From: Rostratula benghalensis
Lineage: Eukaryota > Chordata > Aves > Charadriiformes > Rostratulidae
Assembly (NCBI GenBank): GCA_013399305.1
Contig: VXAI01000447.1
Location: forward strand, 49,520 to 113,519
Reading direction: 5' to 3'
Length of the DNA: 64,000 bases
This document shows, piece by piece, positions 43,401-54,317 of the stretch (positions are counted from its first letter, which is position 1; each line of letters begins with the position of its first letter). The notes under the pieces are model-generated. The model made no database searches. It worked only from the letters and a program-made list of their open reading frames with translations, and was not told where the DNA came from. The position numbers and the translations under genes were made by a program.

Positions 43401-44082
43401 CTAAGTAGGGCTGCTCACCTACAGGGAGACCCTTCCAGCAGACACCAGTACCTCCCTGCAGCAAAGCACTGGAGGAGGGAGGGTGGGCTGTAGGGCAGCC
43501 CAGATGAGCTCCTGCTGCTCCCTGGCTTCAGCTGCAGAGGGGAAGCCATTTCCCAGTTCTCTGGGGCTCCAGCACCGGCTCCCAGTTAGTGCCAGCAGCA
43601 TCACATGGGGGAATTCCTGCCTCTTCAGCCCTGCCTGTGCCAAGGCGCACACAGCTGCTCCTTTCCCTGACAACTATGTAGGTTAATAACATGCAATGTG
43701 ATTGCACGACACAGGGAACCGCAAAGCTATATCAATATTTAGCTTTTACACATTTGGCTAATTAGAGAGCAACCCGTGATTCCCTCCGAAGGAGACAGGG
43801 CTGCTTCGCCTCTCTCCCTTCCCGTCTGCCTGTTCCCAGTTCAGATGGGACAAACGTCAGCTCATTATTTCTGGAGTTTGCTGGTCGCAAACGGTCTCTC
43901 CCAAAATGCTGTTCCCAGGCACTGGATGTCAGAAATCATGACACTAAATAAAGCCTCATGAATGATTCATGGAGCCGGGTTTCACGTTAATCAGGGAGCG
44001 AGGGGCGAAGGCAGCGCAGCATCGCAGGGCCCCGTGTCATGCTCCTGCACAGACAGGCAAACGGAGAGGTTTGGACCTTCAA

Positions 44083-44121
44083 GGCACAAATCAGAGACAG
44101 AGAGAGGGCACAAATCAGAGA
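44083..44121. repeat. 15-bp direct repeat at 24-bp spacing
   Basis: The string ggcacaaatcagaga occurs at 44083-44097 and again at 44107-44121. Confidence 0.8.
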
Positions 44122-45258
44122 AACACCCTGGTCCCAACACGATCGGAGCTTGGCCAAGCAGAGATCAAAAAGCAGGCAATGGGCTGTTGCCCAAATACCT
44201 TTCTGCTTCAGGAGCTGCTGTGACTGGATCATGTTAATGAGCCCAGGGCAGCTCGCTGCTGCTCCAAGCATCCTCAGAGATGCATGAGTGCTCCTCACAT
44301 TTGCCCTGGTCTCCAGCACGGGGCTGGGCCAGCACTCAGGCCTCACGTGCTGCCTCCCTGGTTCTGTGCACCGTGGCCACCAAAAATAGAAAAATTGTTT
44401 TCCTGAAATGTCATCGGGAGGTTCCTTCCAGCGCCCACGCAAACAGGGCTCCTGCCTGAGTGCCACACTGGGTCCCAGCATGGGCTCTCCACCAGTGGGT
44501 GTTTTCTGGGGATGCAAGTGGTTCTTCCATTGCTCCAGGACTTTGGAGAGAAGGTAGATGTGTCCTCTGTTGGAGGGCACACACCTAAAAAAGCAAGCTC
44601 TGGATCCAGTAAATGAACCAAAGAGTGAGGGGAGCCCATGGTGATGCTGGTGGAAGGAGAGCAATGAAGTGTGGGGTCCTGTGTGCATTTTGCAAGACCA
44701 AGTGCCCAAGCCTCTCTTGACCAGCCAGGCTCAGACAGCGAGCTCTGGTCCTTGGGTCTGCCCCTGCATCCCTGACTGCTCCTTTACTGCTTTTTCAGAG
44801 GCTTCTGATAAAAAAAACCCCCAACCTCTAAAACTACAAAAAATATGGCAACAAGCAGCAAGACCAGCTATACAGCAGGAAAAATCCATAGCTAATGTTG
44901 TAAAATCTGGGCTCTGACACAAAGGCAGCAGTGATTCTCCTCACAGCAGCAGAGGATTATCTGTCAGGAGGTCGAGGAGCCATCAGACACCCCTGCTCCT
45001 TCCACCATGGCTCTGCAGCCATCCTGGGGCCAGCAGTAAGTCACCAGCCCTGAACCACAGCAGGGCTGATCTGCCACCAAGGGCATTCACCCAGGGGGGA
45101 GAGAAATAGCCCGGGCCCTCCTCTAACACCGTGCTGCCTTCTGGCAGCATCCCTGCCTGCAGTGGCTCCTAGCCTTGCTGGGAATGGTCTGGAAAAGCTA
45201 CTGGTCCCATGGGAAGCCCTGGCATGAGATGCTCCAGCAGGTCACTGATGAGCCTGGG

Positions 45259-45295
45259 AATCGTAGAATCATTCAGGTTGGAAAAGACCCTTGGG
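45259..45295 (-). mobile_element. Short CR1 3'-end scrap
   Basis: It reads gaatcgtagaatcattcagg followed by ttggaaaagaccc, the inverted terminal part of CR1. Only about 40 bases are left. Confidence 0.75.
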
Positions 45296-48200
45296 ATGGA
45301 AACACCAGGTGGCTTTGTTGAATTCAATTTTGGGGATGTGGCCAGGGTTTCAGTGGGCAGTGAAAAAACCTGGGGCAGAGACAGAGTGGAGGGAGGGGGT
45401 GCAGCACAAGGGAGTTGCAAGCTGCTGTAAGATGGGGACAATGCATGTCCTTAGGACACACAGGAGCCTCCCAGATGGTAAATCACTGCTCTGAAGTGCA
45501 TCTCCCTACTCCCTCTCCAGGGGTTCACCATCTATATAAAGAATAGCCACCACAGCATTAAGAGTCTCCCAATTTTCCCTTGTTTCTGGTTACAGCTTCA
45601 GAGGTGCAAGCCAAGGTCTCCAGCAAGTTCAGTGAACATTCATTAATCTTGTCTGGCTTAGGCACCCAGTGAGCTCGGTAAAACTCCACGCCAAAAACGT
45701 TGCAGGCTGTTGAAGCCATGGGCTGTAGCCAGGAGATACACCATGAGCCTGTCCTGTGCCCACCACAGACAGATGGCAACGCAGTCACCTCCTGCAGGGG
45801 CTGGATGCTGCAGCTGCATGCGAGGGCTCCTGCACAGCCTTGGGGAGGCTCCAATCTGAAGGAGGTTAAATAATCTCAGCATGGGGAAGTCTGAGATCCC
45901 CCTATCAGCAGCACCTACAGACACTCTGGCTTTGGGAGGAAGACGGGGTTTGTGGGGATGGGACCCCCAGAGCTGGTGGTCCCTACTCCCCTCCTCTTGT
46001 TCAGAAGATGCTGCCATCACGACCCAGCTTTCCCTCCCCACCACCCCATGGGCTGGCTCCAGGGAGAGGTAAGGCTGCTTGGGGACAGCTGATGGCACAG
46101 GAATGGGGACAGCCAATGGCACAAGAACAGGAAGGAGAAGCCCAAACTCCTCTGGCTGGAGCTATCCCCTTCCAGGCCTTGTAGGAGGCCATGGGGAGAC
46201 AAACACACCAGCAAGCACAGAAACCACCAGGAAAAAAAGAGTATTAAGGAAAGACCCAAAGTCTTTTCCACTAAGAACAGCAAGACCGGGCTTTTGCATC
46301 TGCCCAAATTTAGCTCTTTCCCTCTGGAAAGGACTACTTGTTAAATGCTTCGTGTTTGTGGCCCCAGCATCAACCAGTCCCCATCAGCAGCTCCCCAGAT
46401 CCCTCTGCTCTCACAGTGCTAGTGCTCGCCCCCCTCTGTCCCACCCTCCCACGTGGCAGGTGCCCATCAGCTTTCACAACAGATGTCCAAGGGGCTGAAA
46501 AGTGCTTGAAGATTTTTCTTTTCATTAAAGGAGCTCTGCAGATGTACTACATTCATGTATATTTTTGCCTATTTTTTTTTTTTACTTTATTGCTACATCA
46601 GCTATTATAAAATTAAAAAAAAAAAAAAAAGGCAGAAAGAAGAAAGGAGAGGAGCTGCCACAAGCTGAGCGCCTTTTGGGATGACTCACTGCAGCACTGA
46701 AATGGCTGCTGGCTTCAGACTCACCCTGCCTCTGCGATTTGCTTCCAGACTGCAGAAGAGACCACGGCAAGAGGCTTCGTCCCCCACCCCTGTGTGGAGG
46801 ATATGCCATGTGGTGATCGACAAAATCCCCCCCCACCCCCCCGGGGCTTCGGCGGGAGGAGACCTGCCTTCCCCCGGAGAGGAAGATGGGGGGGAGACAT
46901 GAGAGGCAGAGATGGTGAGGCGTTTCCAGCTGACCTGATTTTCTGCCTGTTCCCATCGCCACATCACTGCCAGTTAGCTCAGGAGTGGCGGTGGAGGCGC
47001 AGGGCTGGCCCGTGCCACGGGGACCTGCAGCCTCCCAGCATGGCTGAGGAAGGGCCTTTGCACCCCAGTTTGCTGGGAAAGAGGCTTAAGATGGGAGTTT
47101 TTCTTTCCTTCCATGGCCTGCCAGCATCAGTGTGAAGTCAGGACAAGAAGCTCTGGTTGGCTAATGAGGGAGTCCGACCATTCACATCTGAATTTGTGCA
47201 GCAAAGGGAAAATTCACCTTGGGTACCACTGATGCTGCAGCCAAGTCCCCCCTGAAGGATGCCGTGATGCCAGCACAAGGCTATGCAGGGCCTCTGCAGC
47301 CCAGAAGGTGAACTTTTTTCTCTTGCAGCCTCTTCCAGACAGGGATTTGAGCTGTGGCAGGAGACATGGAGGTGTTTCCCCACCCTCTCCCGGGGTGACC
47401 CCTCCAGCCCGGTGGCATTACATGCAGAGCCCCAGCAGCTCCCTGTCTCACTTCCCACTCATACTTCAGCTCCTCTGCACAGCCCAGGGAACACTCAGCA
47501 AACCTGCTGGTGCTGGGAGAGCTGGGTTTTTTGGGGGGGACAGAGCTCAGGTCTGCCCTGTGGCAAGGTGTAAATGATGTCCTGGTGCAGAGAGAAAGTG
47601 CCAGATGGAGCGGGCACCCTCGCAGTGCGAGGCATGGTTCTTTCCCTGAAAAATGGCTGGCTGAGAAATACTTTCAAGAAGGGAAAAGAAAATTCACGCT
47701 GATCACAGGATGCCAGTGACAGGCGGAGGAAACCCCCTGCGGGAGCCAGCCCCCCCTCCCACCCCGCAGGCTGCACCCCGCCGGGGCTCAGCACCCGCTG
47801 CGAGCTGGGCTGAAGGTGGCTGCTGCAAGCGCCCAGAGCAGGCAAAGCTGGGCACGTTTATCTTGCAGCTTTCAGGGATGCTCAGCCACCCCTAATTGCC
47901 ATAAAAATAAGTGCTTTTCGCTTCATATCACTGAACAGAGGAATTTCCCTCAGGTTTGGTTTGGGTTTTTTCTCTTCCTTTTCTCTCTTTTTTTTTTTTT
48001 TTTTCTTTTCTGAGGCCTCCCTCAAAGTCGTCCCTTCCCCCTCCCTCCGCTGCCTCCTTCCCATGTAAACAAGCACACGGCACACACAGTCTGACACATC
48101 ACACACATGGAAACACGCTGATGGCCCCGCAGCGGCGAGCGCTGCCTGGCGCAGGGGCTGGGCTGGCAGCACAGGCGGCGGGAGGCGGGCGGGCGGGCAG

Positions 48201-49299
48201 GGGGAAGGATGCTCACCACCAAGAAGAGCTCTCAGCCAGCCACAGGCAAGCCTGGAGAAGGGTGAGGGCCTGCAGGCTCCAGCCCCTCGGGCTGGAATCA
48301 GCAAGCTGATGGATCCGATGAGGAAGGTGGTGTGAAGTCTCGCCCCATCCGAGTGGCCTGACACAACGGCTCTCCGGCAGCTGCCGGAGCAATGAGGCAT
48401 CGCTGCATGGACATGCAGCCACGGTCACCACCCCAGGAAGGTCTCCCATCCTCTCTTTGCCGTCTCTCTGCTCTGGCCACTGACTTCTGGGGGAGTTCAT
48501 GTGCTCGCAGCGGTCCCTGGGCCATGCAGGGATGGCCCTGGGTGGCAGCTGCAGCTCACTGACCTGAAACGCAGTCTGTGCCCTGCCTGGGACTCCCTGC
48601 CTTCTACCCACCCCCCAACAAGCATCTACAGAGACAACGGGGAGCTCAGACACTAAGGGGGGGTGTCCTGCACACCCCCAGTCGCAAGGAGGAAGATGGA
48701 GCTGGATCACACGGAGGGTGACTGTGAGGGCAGAGGGATATTGTCTGCCCGGCACAGGGAAGCACTGCTGCTGGGGCCCTGCTGGGTCTGAACACCCGCA
48801 GCACGGGACAGCGCGCTGCACCCCGTATAGCTCCTGGGGCTCAGACCCCCAAGGGCAGCGTTCCCCCCTTGGGTGGCTTTGCAAAGAGCTGGGGTAGGCC
48901 AGGACCTGACGAGGGCCGTACCCCCACCGCGGCTCCCACCAGCCCTCCTGCAGGCGCTTCCAGCAGGTAAGGTGAGGCGATCGGAGCGGGTGTACCCACG
49001 CCTGGCCCAGGTTTCCCATCCTGCTGCCAGAAACCACCTGCCTCACGCCGGAGCTGTGCCAACCCGCCAGCCGGTTTTGTCAAAATCGCGTTCCCCGTGT
49101 TGCCATCCCAGTGGGCTTCCCCGAGGGGACGGGTGGGCTTCCCCCCGGGCATCCCCAGCCCTCTCTCTCCTGCACAGAGCTCGGGGGCCGCCCCCGTAGC
49201 CGCCCTAAAGCATCGGGAGGGACCAGACCCACCGCAGCCGCCGGGGGGACCGGCCTCGCCTCCCCGCTCCCACCCCGCGGCTCCGGGCGGGCGGGCCGG

Positions 49300-49429
49300 A
49301 GGGCGGCACCCCGGGAGGGGCGGCGGGAGGGACCCCCTTCCCCTCCGGCTCCGCCGAGCTTCTGCCGCCGCCGGCCCCGCAGGGCTCCGCGGCTCCGCGC
49401 ACGCTGCGGCGGGGGCGGCGCCGAGGCAG
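49300..49429 (+). other. KCNS1: Candidate untranslated exon 1 of KCNS1
   Basis: The 3' border is the donor CAG|GTGAGC at 49429; the start is not defined by sequence and is approximate. It would be separated from the coding exon by a 4.86-kb intron. Confidence 0.45.
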
Positions 49430-49449
49430 GTGAGCGGCGGAGCGGGGCC

Positions 49450-49900
49450 GGGCTCCGGTACCCGGGGTGCTGCAGGCACCGGCATCGCGGGGATCCGGGG
49501 CGCCGGCATCCCGGGGCGCGGAAGCCACCGGCTTCCCGGGGTGCGGCTGCCGCCGACTTCCCGGGCAGCCGGGGCACCGGCATCGCGGGGCGGGGTGGGG
49601 ATCCAGGGCACGGGCATCCCGGGGCGCAGCGAGGACCGTGAGATGGGCAACCCAGGGAAGAGCAGGGAGCGGGGCGCAGGCATCCCCGGGCACCGGCATC
49701 CCCGGGCACTGCAGGGATCGGCACCCCGAGGCGCAGCAGGCAACCAGGGCACCGGCATCCTGGGGTGAGAGGGCAACCGGAGCAGCGGCATTTGGGGGGT
49801 GAGCAGAGACGGGGACAGCAGCACCCCGGGGGAAGCGGGGAAGCGAGGCACCGACATCCCGGGTGAGCGGGGAGCCGCCGTGCCAGCGACAGCATCCCGG
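49450..49900. repeat. Degenerate GC-rich tandem repeat
   Basis: Imperfect copies of a core close to ggcaccggcatcccggggcg recur every 25-50 bases with spacers such as gcgcagc and aaccaggg. On the minus strand this makes a long repetitive Pro/Gly/Arg frame with recurring PRDAG and GMPVPW-like words, which I regard as non-coding. Confidence 0.75.
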
Positions 49901-51649
49901 GATGCTGCTGGGACCCGCGGCACAGGGATACCCCTTCCCATCTCTCCGCAGGTGGGTGTAGGAGATACCCTCTCCCCGAATCCTTGCCCCCAGGAGGGGT
50001 CCACCTCCCCCTTCACAGGGAGCTGGGCAGGACACGGGGGTCCCCTCCGGAGAGCGGCACCCACCGCCTGGCACCTGAGAGCCGAGGCTGGCACAGGGCA
50101 GGACATCATCTGCAGCAGGCGCTGGGCTTCCCTCTCACAGCAGGGACCCCAACTGTTGGTAATCACCCCCTCCCGCACCCCGAAGCTAGCAGGGAGTCCC
50201 CCCCGTCATCTGCATCCCCAGCCCTGGGCGTTTCGGTGGCCTCTCCAGCGTAGAGCAGCAGAATATGCTCTGCAGGCGAGGAGCCGCCGGCGGTGGGAAT
50301 CCCCCTTCCATCCTCCCTCCTGCCCGCCTGGCAAACCCCTCCACTGCCAAAGGAAGGGCTTGGTCCTGAGCGTCTTCAGGCGGATGGGTACAGGGACCCT
50401 CAGAAATGGGGACAGGGCTCCACACGGGCACTTTTGGTTGACCAGAAAGCAGGCGTCTCCCCCCGCTAATCCTTCCCCAGCTCATGGCTGATAGGGGCAG
50501 CATCCTGCAGGAGCTGGGAGGTCAGACAGCCCCACTGCCCCCCTAGGTACCCAGAGGGGGACCCCCAGCCCTACCCTAGCCCCATGGGCATCCTTCACAG
50601 GACTTCCTCCAGCAGTTTGCAGCCGCCAGCCCTGCACACCTGGGACGTGCAGGGTCGCAAGCCTGGGGTGACAGGGCATTTAGGACTGGGCTACAGGCAA
50701 AGGATGAAGGGTTTCCTCCTTCTCTACGCATTTCTAATGGCTCCTTTGAGACAAGCCACACGACTCCCAGCTGGGAAGCCTTGCTGAGCTGTAAGTACAG
50801 GGCTTTTTATTTGGGCCGTTAATCTAAATCCATTGTACCTGGTTTGGAAAAGCCCCTCTGTGTGATACTCTCTGCGCTTGCTGCATCCTCTCTTGAATGT
50901 CTATTAGCATCTTCTCACTCCCTTGGGTCCCCTTTCCCAGTTAGAATAAATATACATAACTTCCATTTGAAAGGCTTTAAGAAAAAAAATACGTTGTCAA
51001 GGGAAACTCTTCTAGCATTTCTTTCAGATATGCTTCATCTGGTTTTATATTTTTACTGTCATAAATGCATGATTTTTTCCTCCCCAAGATACATATTCAT
51101 TTGAATGCCCAACACCCAGCTCATACTGGGCTTGTGTAATTCTGATGCTTGTCTCCTTAAAATAGCTTACAATATATTTCAAATTTTATCAGAAAGAAAC
51201 TGGTTTTATCTGTTCTATTTTACCAGTCATCTAGGGAAATTTTGCTTTAACTAAAGGAAAATTTTGCAAATTCACATTATTCCAGACAGACACATTTGTA
51301 TTCTCTGTCTATTGTGTTTTGAAATAAAAAAAACCCACCCAACCTTCCCGATGTAAGCTTCTGTTTCCCAGCAGATGCCCCTGCAAATGGGAGACGGGCG
51401 CAGGCTTTGGTGATCCGACAGGGGAGATCACACCAGGTCTTGGTTCAAACCTCAGTTTTGTTCTAAAGCTGAGCTTAGCTAGTCATGAAACGAGCATGGG
51501 AAAAGAGTTATAAAACTATTAATTGCTGCTTTAGATTCCTCCATGAAAGCTGTATGTGGGCAGAAATAATTTGCTCTATTCAGAAGCGAACATCAGAAAG
51601 GAGCATCTCAGACAGTTCGCGACCCTGCTCCTCGCTCTGCTTCCTGTGT

Positions 51650-51680
51650 GGGAGGGATGGAGGGAGGGATGGAGGGATTT
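51650..51680 (+). repeat. (GGAGGGAT)n short tandem repeat
   Basis: Octamer-like purine repeats, gggagggatggagggaggga and a further copy. Confidence 0.8.
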
Positions 51681-52028
51681 CCCGGGGGTACAAAGGCTTC
51701 CAGGGTCCTGACACCCACTTTTTCCTCCTGAGCTGGGAGAGAGGTGGGAGCTGGCTCCTTCCTGGCTCTTGGGGTTTTGCCGTCTCACCCACAGCCCTGT
51801 GCTGGGGATGGTCCTGCTGAGCTGGATCACACCTCAGGACTGTTCTGCTGCCCCAGCACAGCCCCTGTAGCCACTTGGATAGCCCAGCACAGCCCCCAGA
51901 ACACTTGCCTTTGATTCTGGTGACATTTTGCCTGGCCACCCAGGGTGGCTGCTGTATGGGGAGGGTACAGAGAGGGGCTGAGGATGGATGTGGGGTAAGC
52001 TGGATCCCACGGACCCAGCCCCACAGCC

Positions 52029-52054
52029 CTGTGTGTGTGTGTGTGTGTGTGTGT
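52029..52054 (+). repeat. (TG)n microsatellite
   Basis: About thirteen consecutive TG dinucleotides. Confidence 0.95.
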
Positions 52055-52716
52055 TTGTAGCCTGAATGTATGAGCATCCTTCTGGAAGGAACCTGGATTA
52101 GTCATCCCACCCCACAGATGGGCTGTGTGATGTCTTCCCTGGAAAAGCTAATCTGTCACAGAAATTCCAATTTATCCCTGGAAAAGGAGCGATCACACCT
52201 CTTTTTCTCCCTTGCTTTTGTCTTAAGCATTCAAAAAGTTGATCCTTCATTTTATTTCCTCCCCTTTGAAAAGGAAGACAATTAGCCCATTAAGCTCCGA
52301 GGCTTATTACAAGCTGGTTGCCTCCTCCAGACGTGGTGTAATGGGAAGTGCTGGCTTTGTGGTGCAAAGCCTGTGTTTTTAAGGAGCCCTGGCTGGGAGA
52401 TGCAGTGGAGTTAGCAGATGCCTTTGCCTGGCAGAAATCTGGCATTTTCTGCACCCACAGCCCTGCTCGGCTTAAAAACATACCTCTGGGGTTTATTTCT
52501 AACCATTACTCTGGTACCTGCTCCACCCTGACCTCCAGAATCAGACATGAAAATGTTCCCCAGGTCCCTCCTGCTTTGAGAAACCTTTTAAGCCATGTTT
52601 CTCAGACACAGGAGAACACCCAGAGGCCTTACCCTGCTTTGGTGTTCCCCATGAGCCCCATGAGATGTGCAGTGAGCAAGGCAGGTCTTGGGGTAGAATG
52701 GGGTCTGCAGGGAACT

Positions 52717-52758
52717 AGGATTCCCCTGGTCACAGGGGAATGTGACCAGGGGAATCCT
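52717..52758. repeat. Perfect 17-bp inverted repeat with 8-base loop
   Basis: The arm aggattcccctggtcac (52717-52733) pairs perfectly with 52742-52758. The loop aggggaat repeats part of the right arm, so caggggaat occurs twice as a direct repeat as well. Confidence 0.9.
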
Positions 52759-54317
52759 TCCACATGTCACTGACCTGCCCTTGGTGGCTCATGTCCAACT
52801 GGACTGTCCTGTGCAGGGTCTGGTGACATCTCAGCATCACCATGGGGTCTGCTGCAGCCTTTTCTCTCATCTCACAGTGCTTGACTGCAGCCTCTGTCCC
52901 TTGCGTCACTTAAAAGTTTGAAAACTTCACTGGGTGACACAGGCAGGGAAGCTGAGGGATTTCTCTAACAAGCTGCTGATTAAAACCATGGAGGGAAGGC
53001 TCTGGGATGAGACACAGGCCAGTCTGGAGGTCACAAACACATCAGTGACCGCAGCAGCACAGGCATCAGGGGCTGCAGAGGTCACGTCGGCACCAAGTAG
53101 CTGCCCTGAAGAGCAAGCAGAGCTCAGGAGCAAGTCACACCTAAAAGTTGGATTTTTCCAAAGCGGCCAGTGTGAGGAGGAAAATGTAATTCCTCAACCC
53201 AGAGAGCCAGTGTGGTGTCCCTCCTGAGGACACCCAGCAGCAGGAGCGAGGGGACTGTGTGGGTACAGGCTGCTCTGCACCTCCCCAGGCGTTTTGATGA
53301 ATAAGGTAGGTGGGGAATTCTTATTTCAAGGTGCCACAGAAAGACCACAAACCTTTTTATTCACCTCATTATTCTAAGCTTCTGGTCAAGAAGGGTAAGT
53401 GGGTTTGAAGGTGTGGGGATGCTTCTCTCTGTTGGATGCTTTATCTGCTGCTCATTAGAAAATGGAATTCCTGCTGCATGGAAAAGCCCAGCTCCCCGAA
53501 ACTTTTAAAATCCTGAAACACAATAGAAATAAAAACTTTGGGGTTTATTTTCCTACCAACATACAGATTTTTAATTCAGAGTCATCAATGGTTCTGAATC
53601 ATGTTTTTGTTATGTTTCAACATTATAAAAATAATATTTTACGTGACAGAACACACAAGAGGAAACAAAGCAGGCAGATTAATTGTTTTGACACTTTTCC
53701 CACTGAAATTCTCCCTAAAACTGACACCTTCTGTGAAAACACTTTGATTTTGGCAAAACTGCTTTTGCTGCTGAGAAGATTGCACCATCTAAGGGCTTTT
53801 TGACCAGGTGTAATTAGCAACATGGGTAGTCGGGCTACAAAGCTCTTTGGCAGAATCACTGCGGTGGTGATTTGAGGAGAAGTTTTTTCAACCGAGGAGC
53901 CTCTTTGGAGGGAGGGATAAAGCCTCTCTTCAGTGACTAATTAGGCATTTGAACAAGGAAATCCCCCTGGATGAGGCGCTGGAGGTGCAGTAAACTGCCT
54001 GCCTCAGGCCATTAGCAAAGGGAGAAACTTTAAGAGTTAAAAAGGAAAAGTTTGACCTGGAAAAATCATTGGCTTGCTTTTTTTCCCCCCTTCCATGCCA
54101 CCAAAGAACAACTGTTCAAAGCTGTTTCCCTACCCTCTCCCGGGTCCTCACTTTTCAAAATGCAGACCCCCCCTCGCTTCCCTGGGGTGCTTCTGCCCCT
54201 CTCCTCACCCAGGGAGCACCCGGATCAGGGGAACTCCTGTGTCCCCTCCAGCCCTGTGTCCTCTCCAGCCCCGCTGTGTCTCGCCCGCAGGTGGAACCAG
54301 CTCCTGCTCTGCTGATC

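Larger units (their letters stand above)
38560..49050. other. Long intergenic stretch before the KCNS1 promoter; no gene recognised
   Basis: No WAP, Kunitz or other cysteine-patterned exon was found on either strand. AT-rich blocks resembling conserved non-coding elements lie at about 40290-40470 and 43675-43790. Other content is a CR1 scrap at 45259, a 24-bp-period direct repeat at 44083-44121, A/T runs near 46571-46631 and 47986-48005, and a GC-rich patch at about 48110-48210. Confidence 0.45.
49050..49960. promoter_or_regulatory. KCNS1: CpG island, probable KCNS1 promoter
   Basis: Very GC- and CpG-rich block upstream of KCNS1. On the plus strand it contains a strong splice donor GGCAG|GTGAGC at 49429/49430, which would end an untranslated first exon that joins the acceptor at 54290/54291. 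No other gene is visible to own this island. Confidence 0.55.
49961..54290 (+). other. Presumed KCNS1 intron 1; no further exon recognised
   Basis: Besides simple repeats (a purine-rich ggagggat run at 51650-51680, (TG)n at 52029-52054) and the hairpin at 52717-52758, I see only AT-rich non-coding DNA at about 50800-51350 and 53460-53700. Confidence 0.45.

Noticed and set aside
48841..50178. Long minus-strand open frame (445 codons, Pro/Arg/Gly-rich) and overlapping frames
   Set aside because: It is the translation of a GC-rich tandem repeat in a CpG island. Low stop-codon density follows from composition, and no domain is recognisable.
54069..54317. In-frame upstream extension of KCNS1
   Set aside because: A strong acceptor (cgcccgcag) ends at 54290, and the extension is low-complexity Pro/Ser sequence unlike any Kv9 N-terminus.
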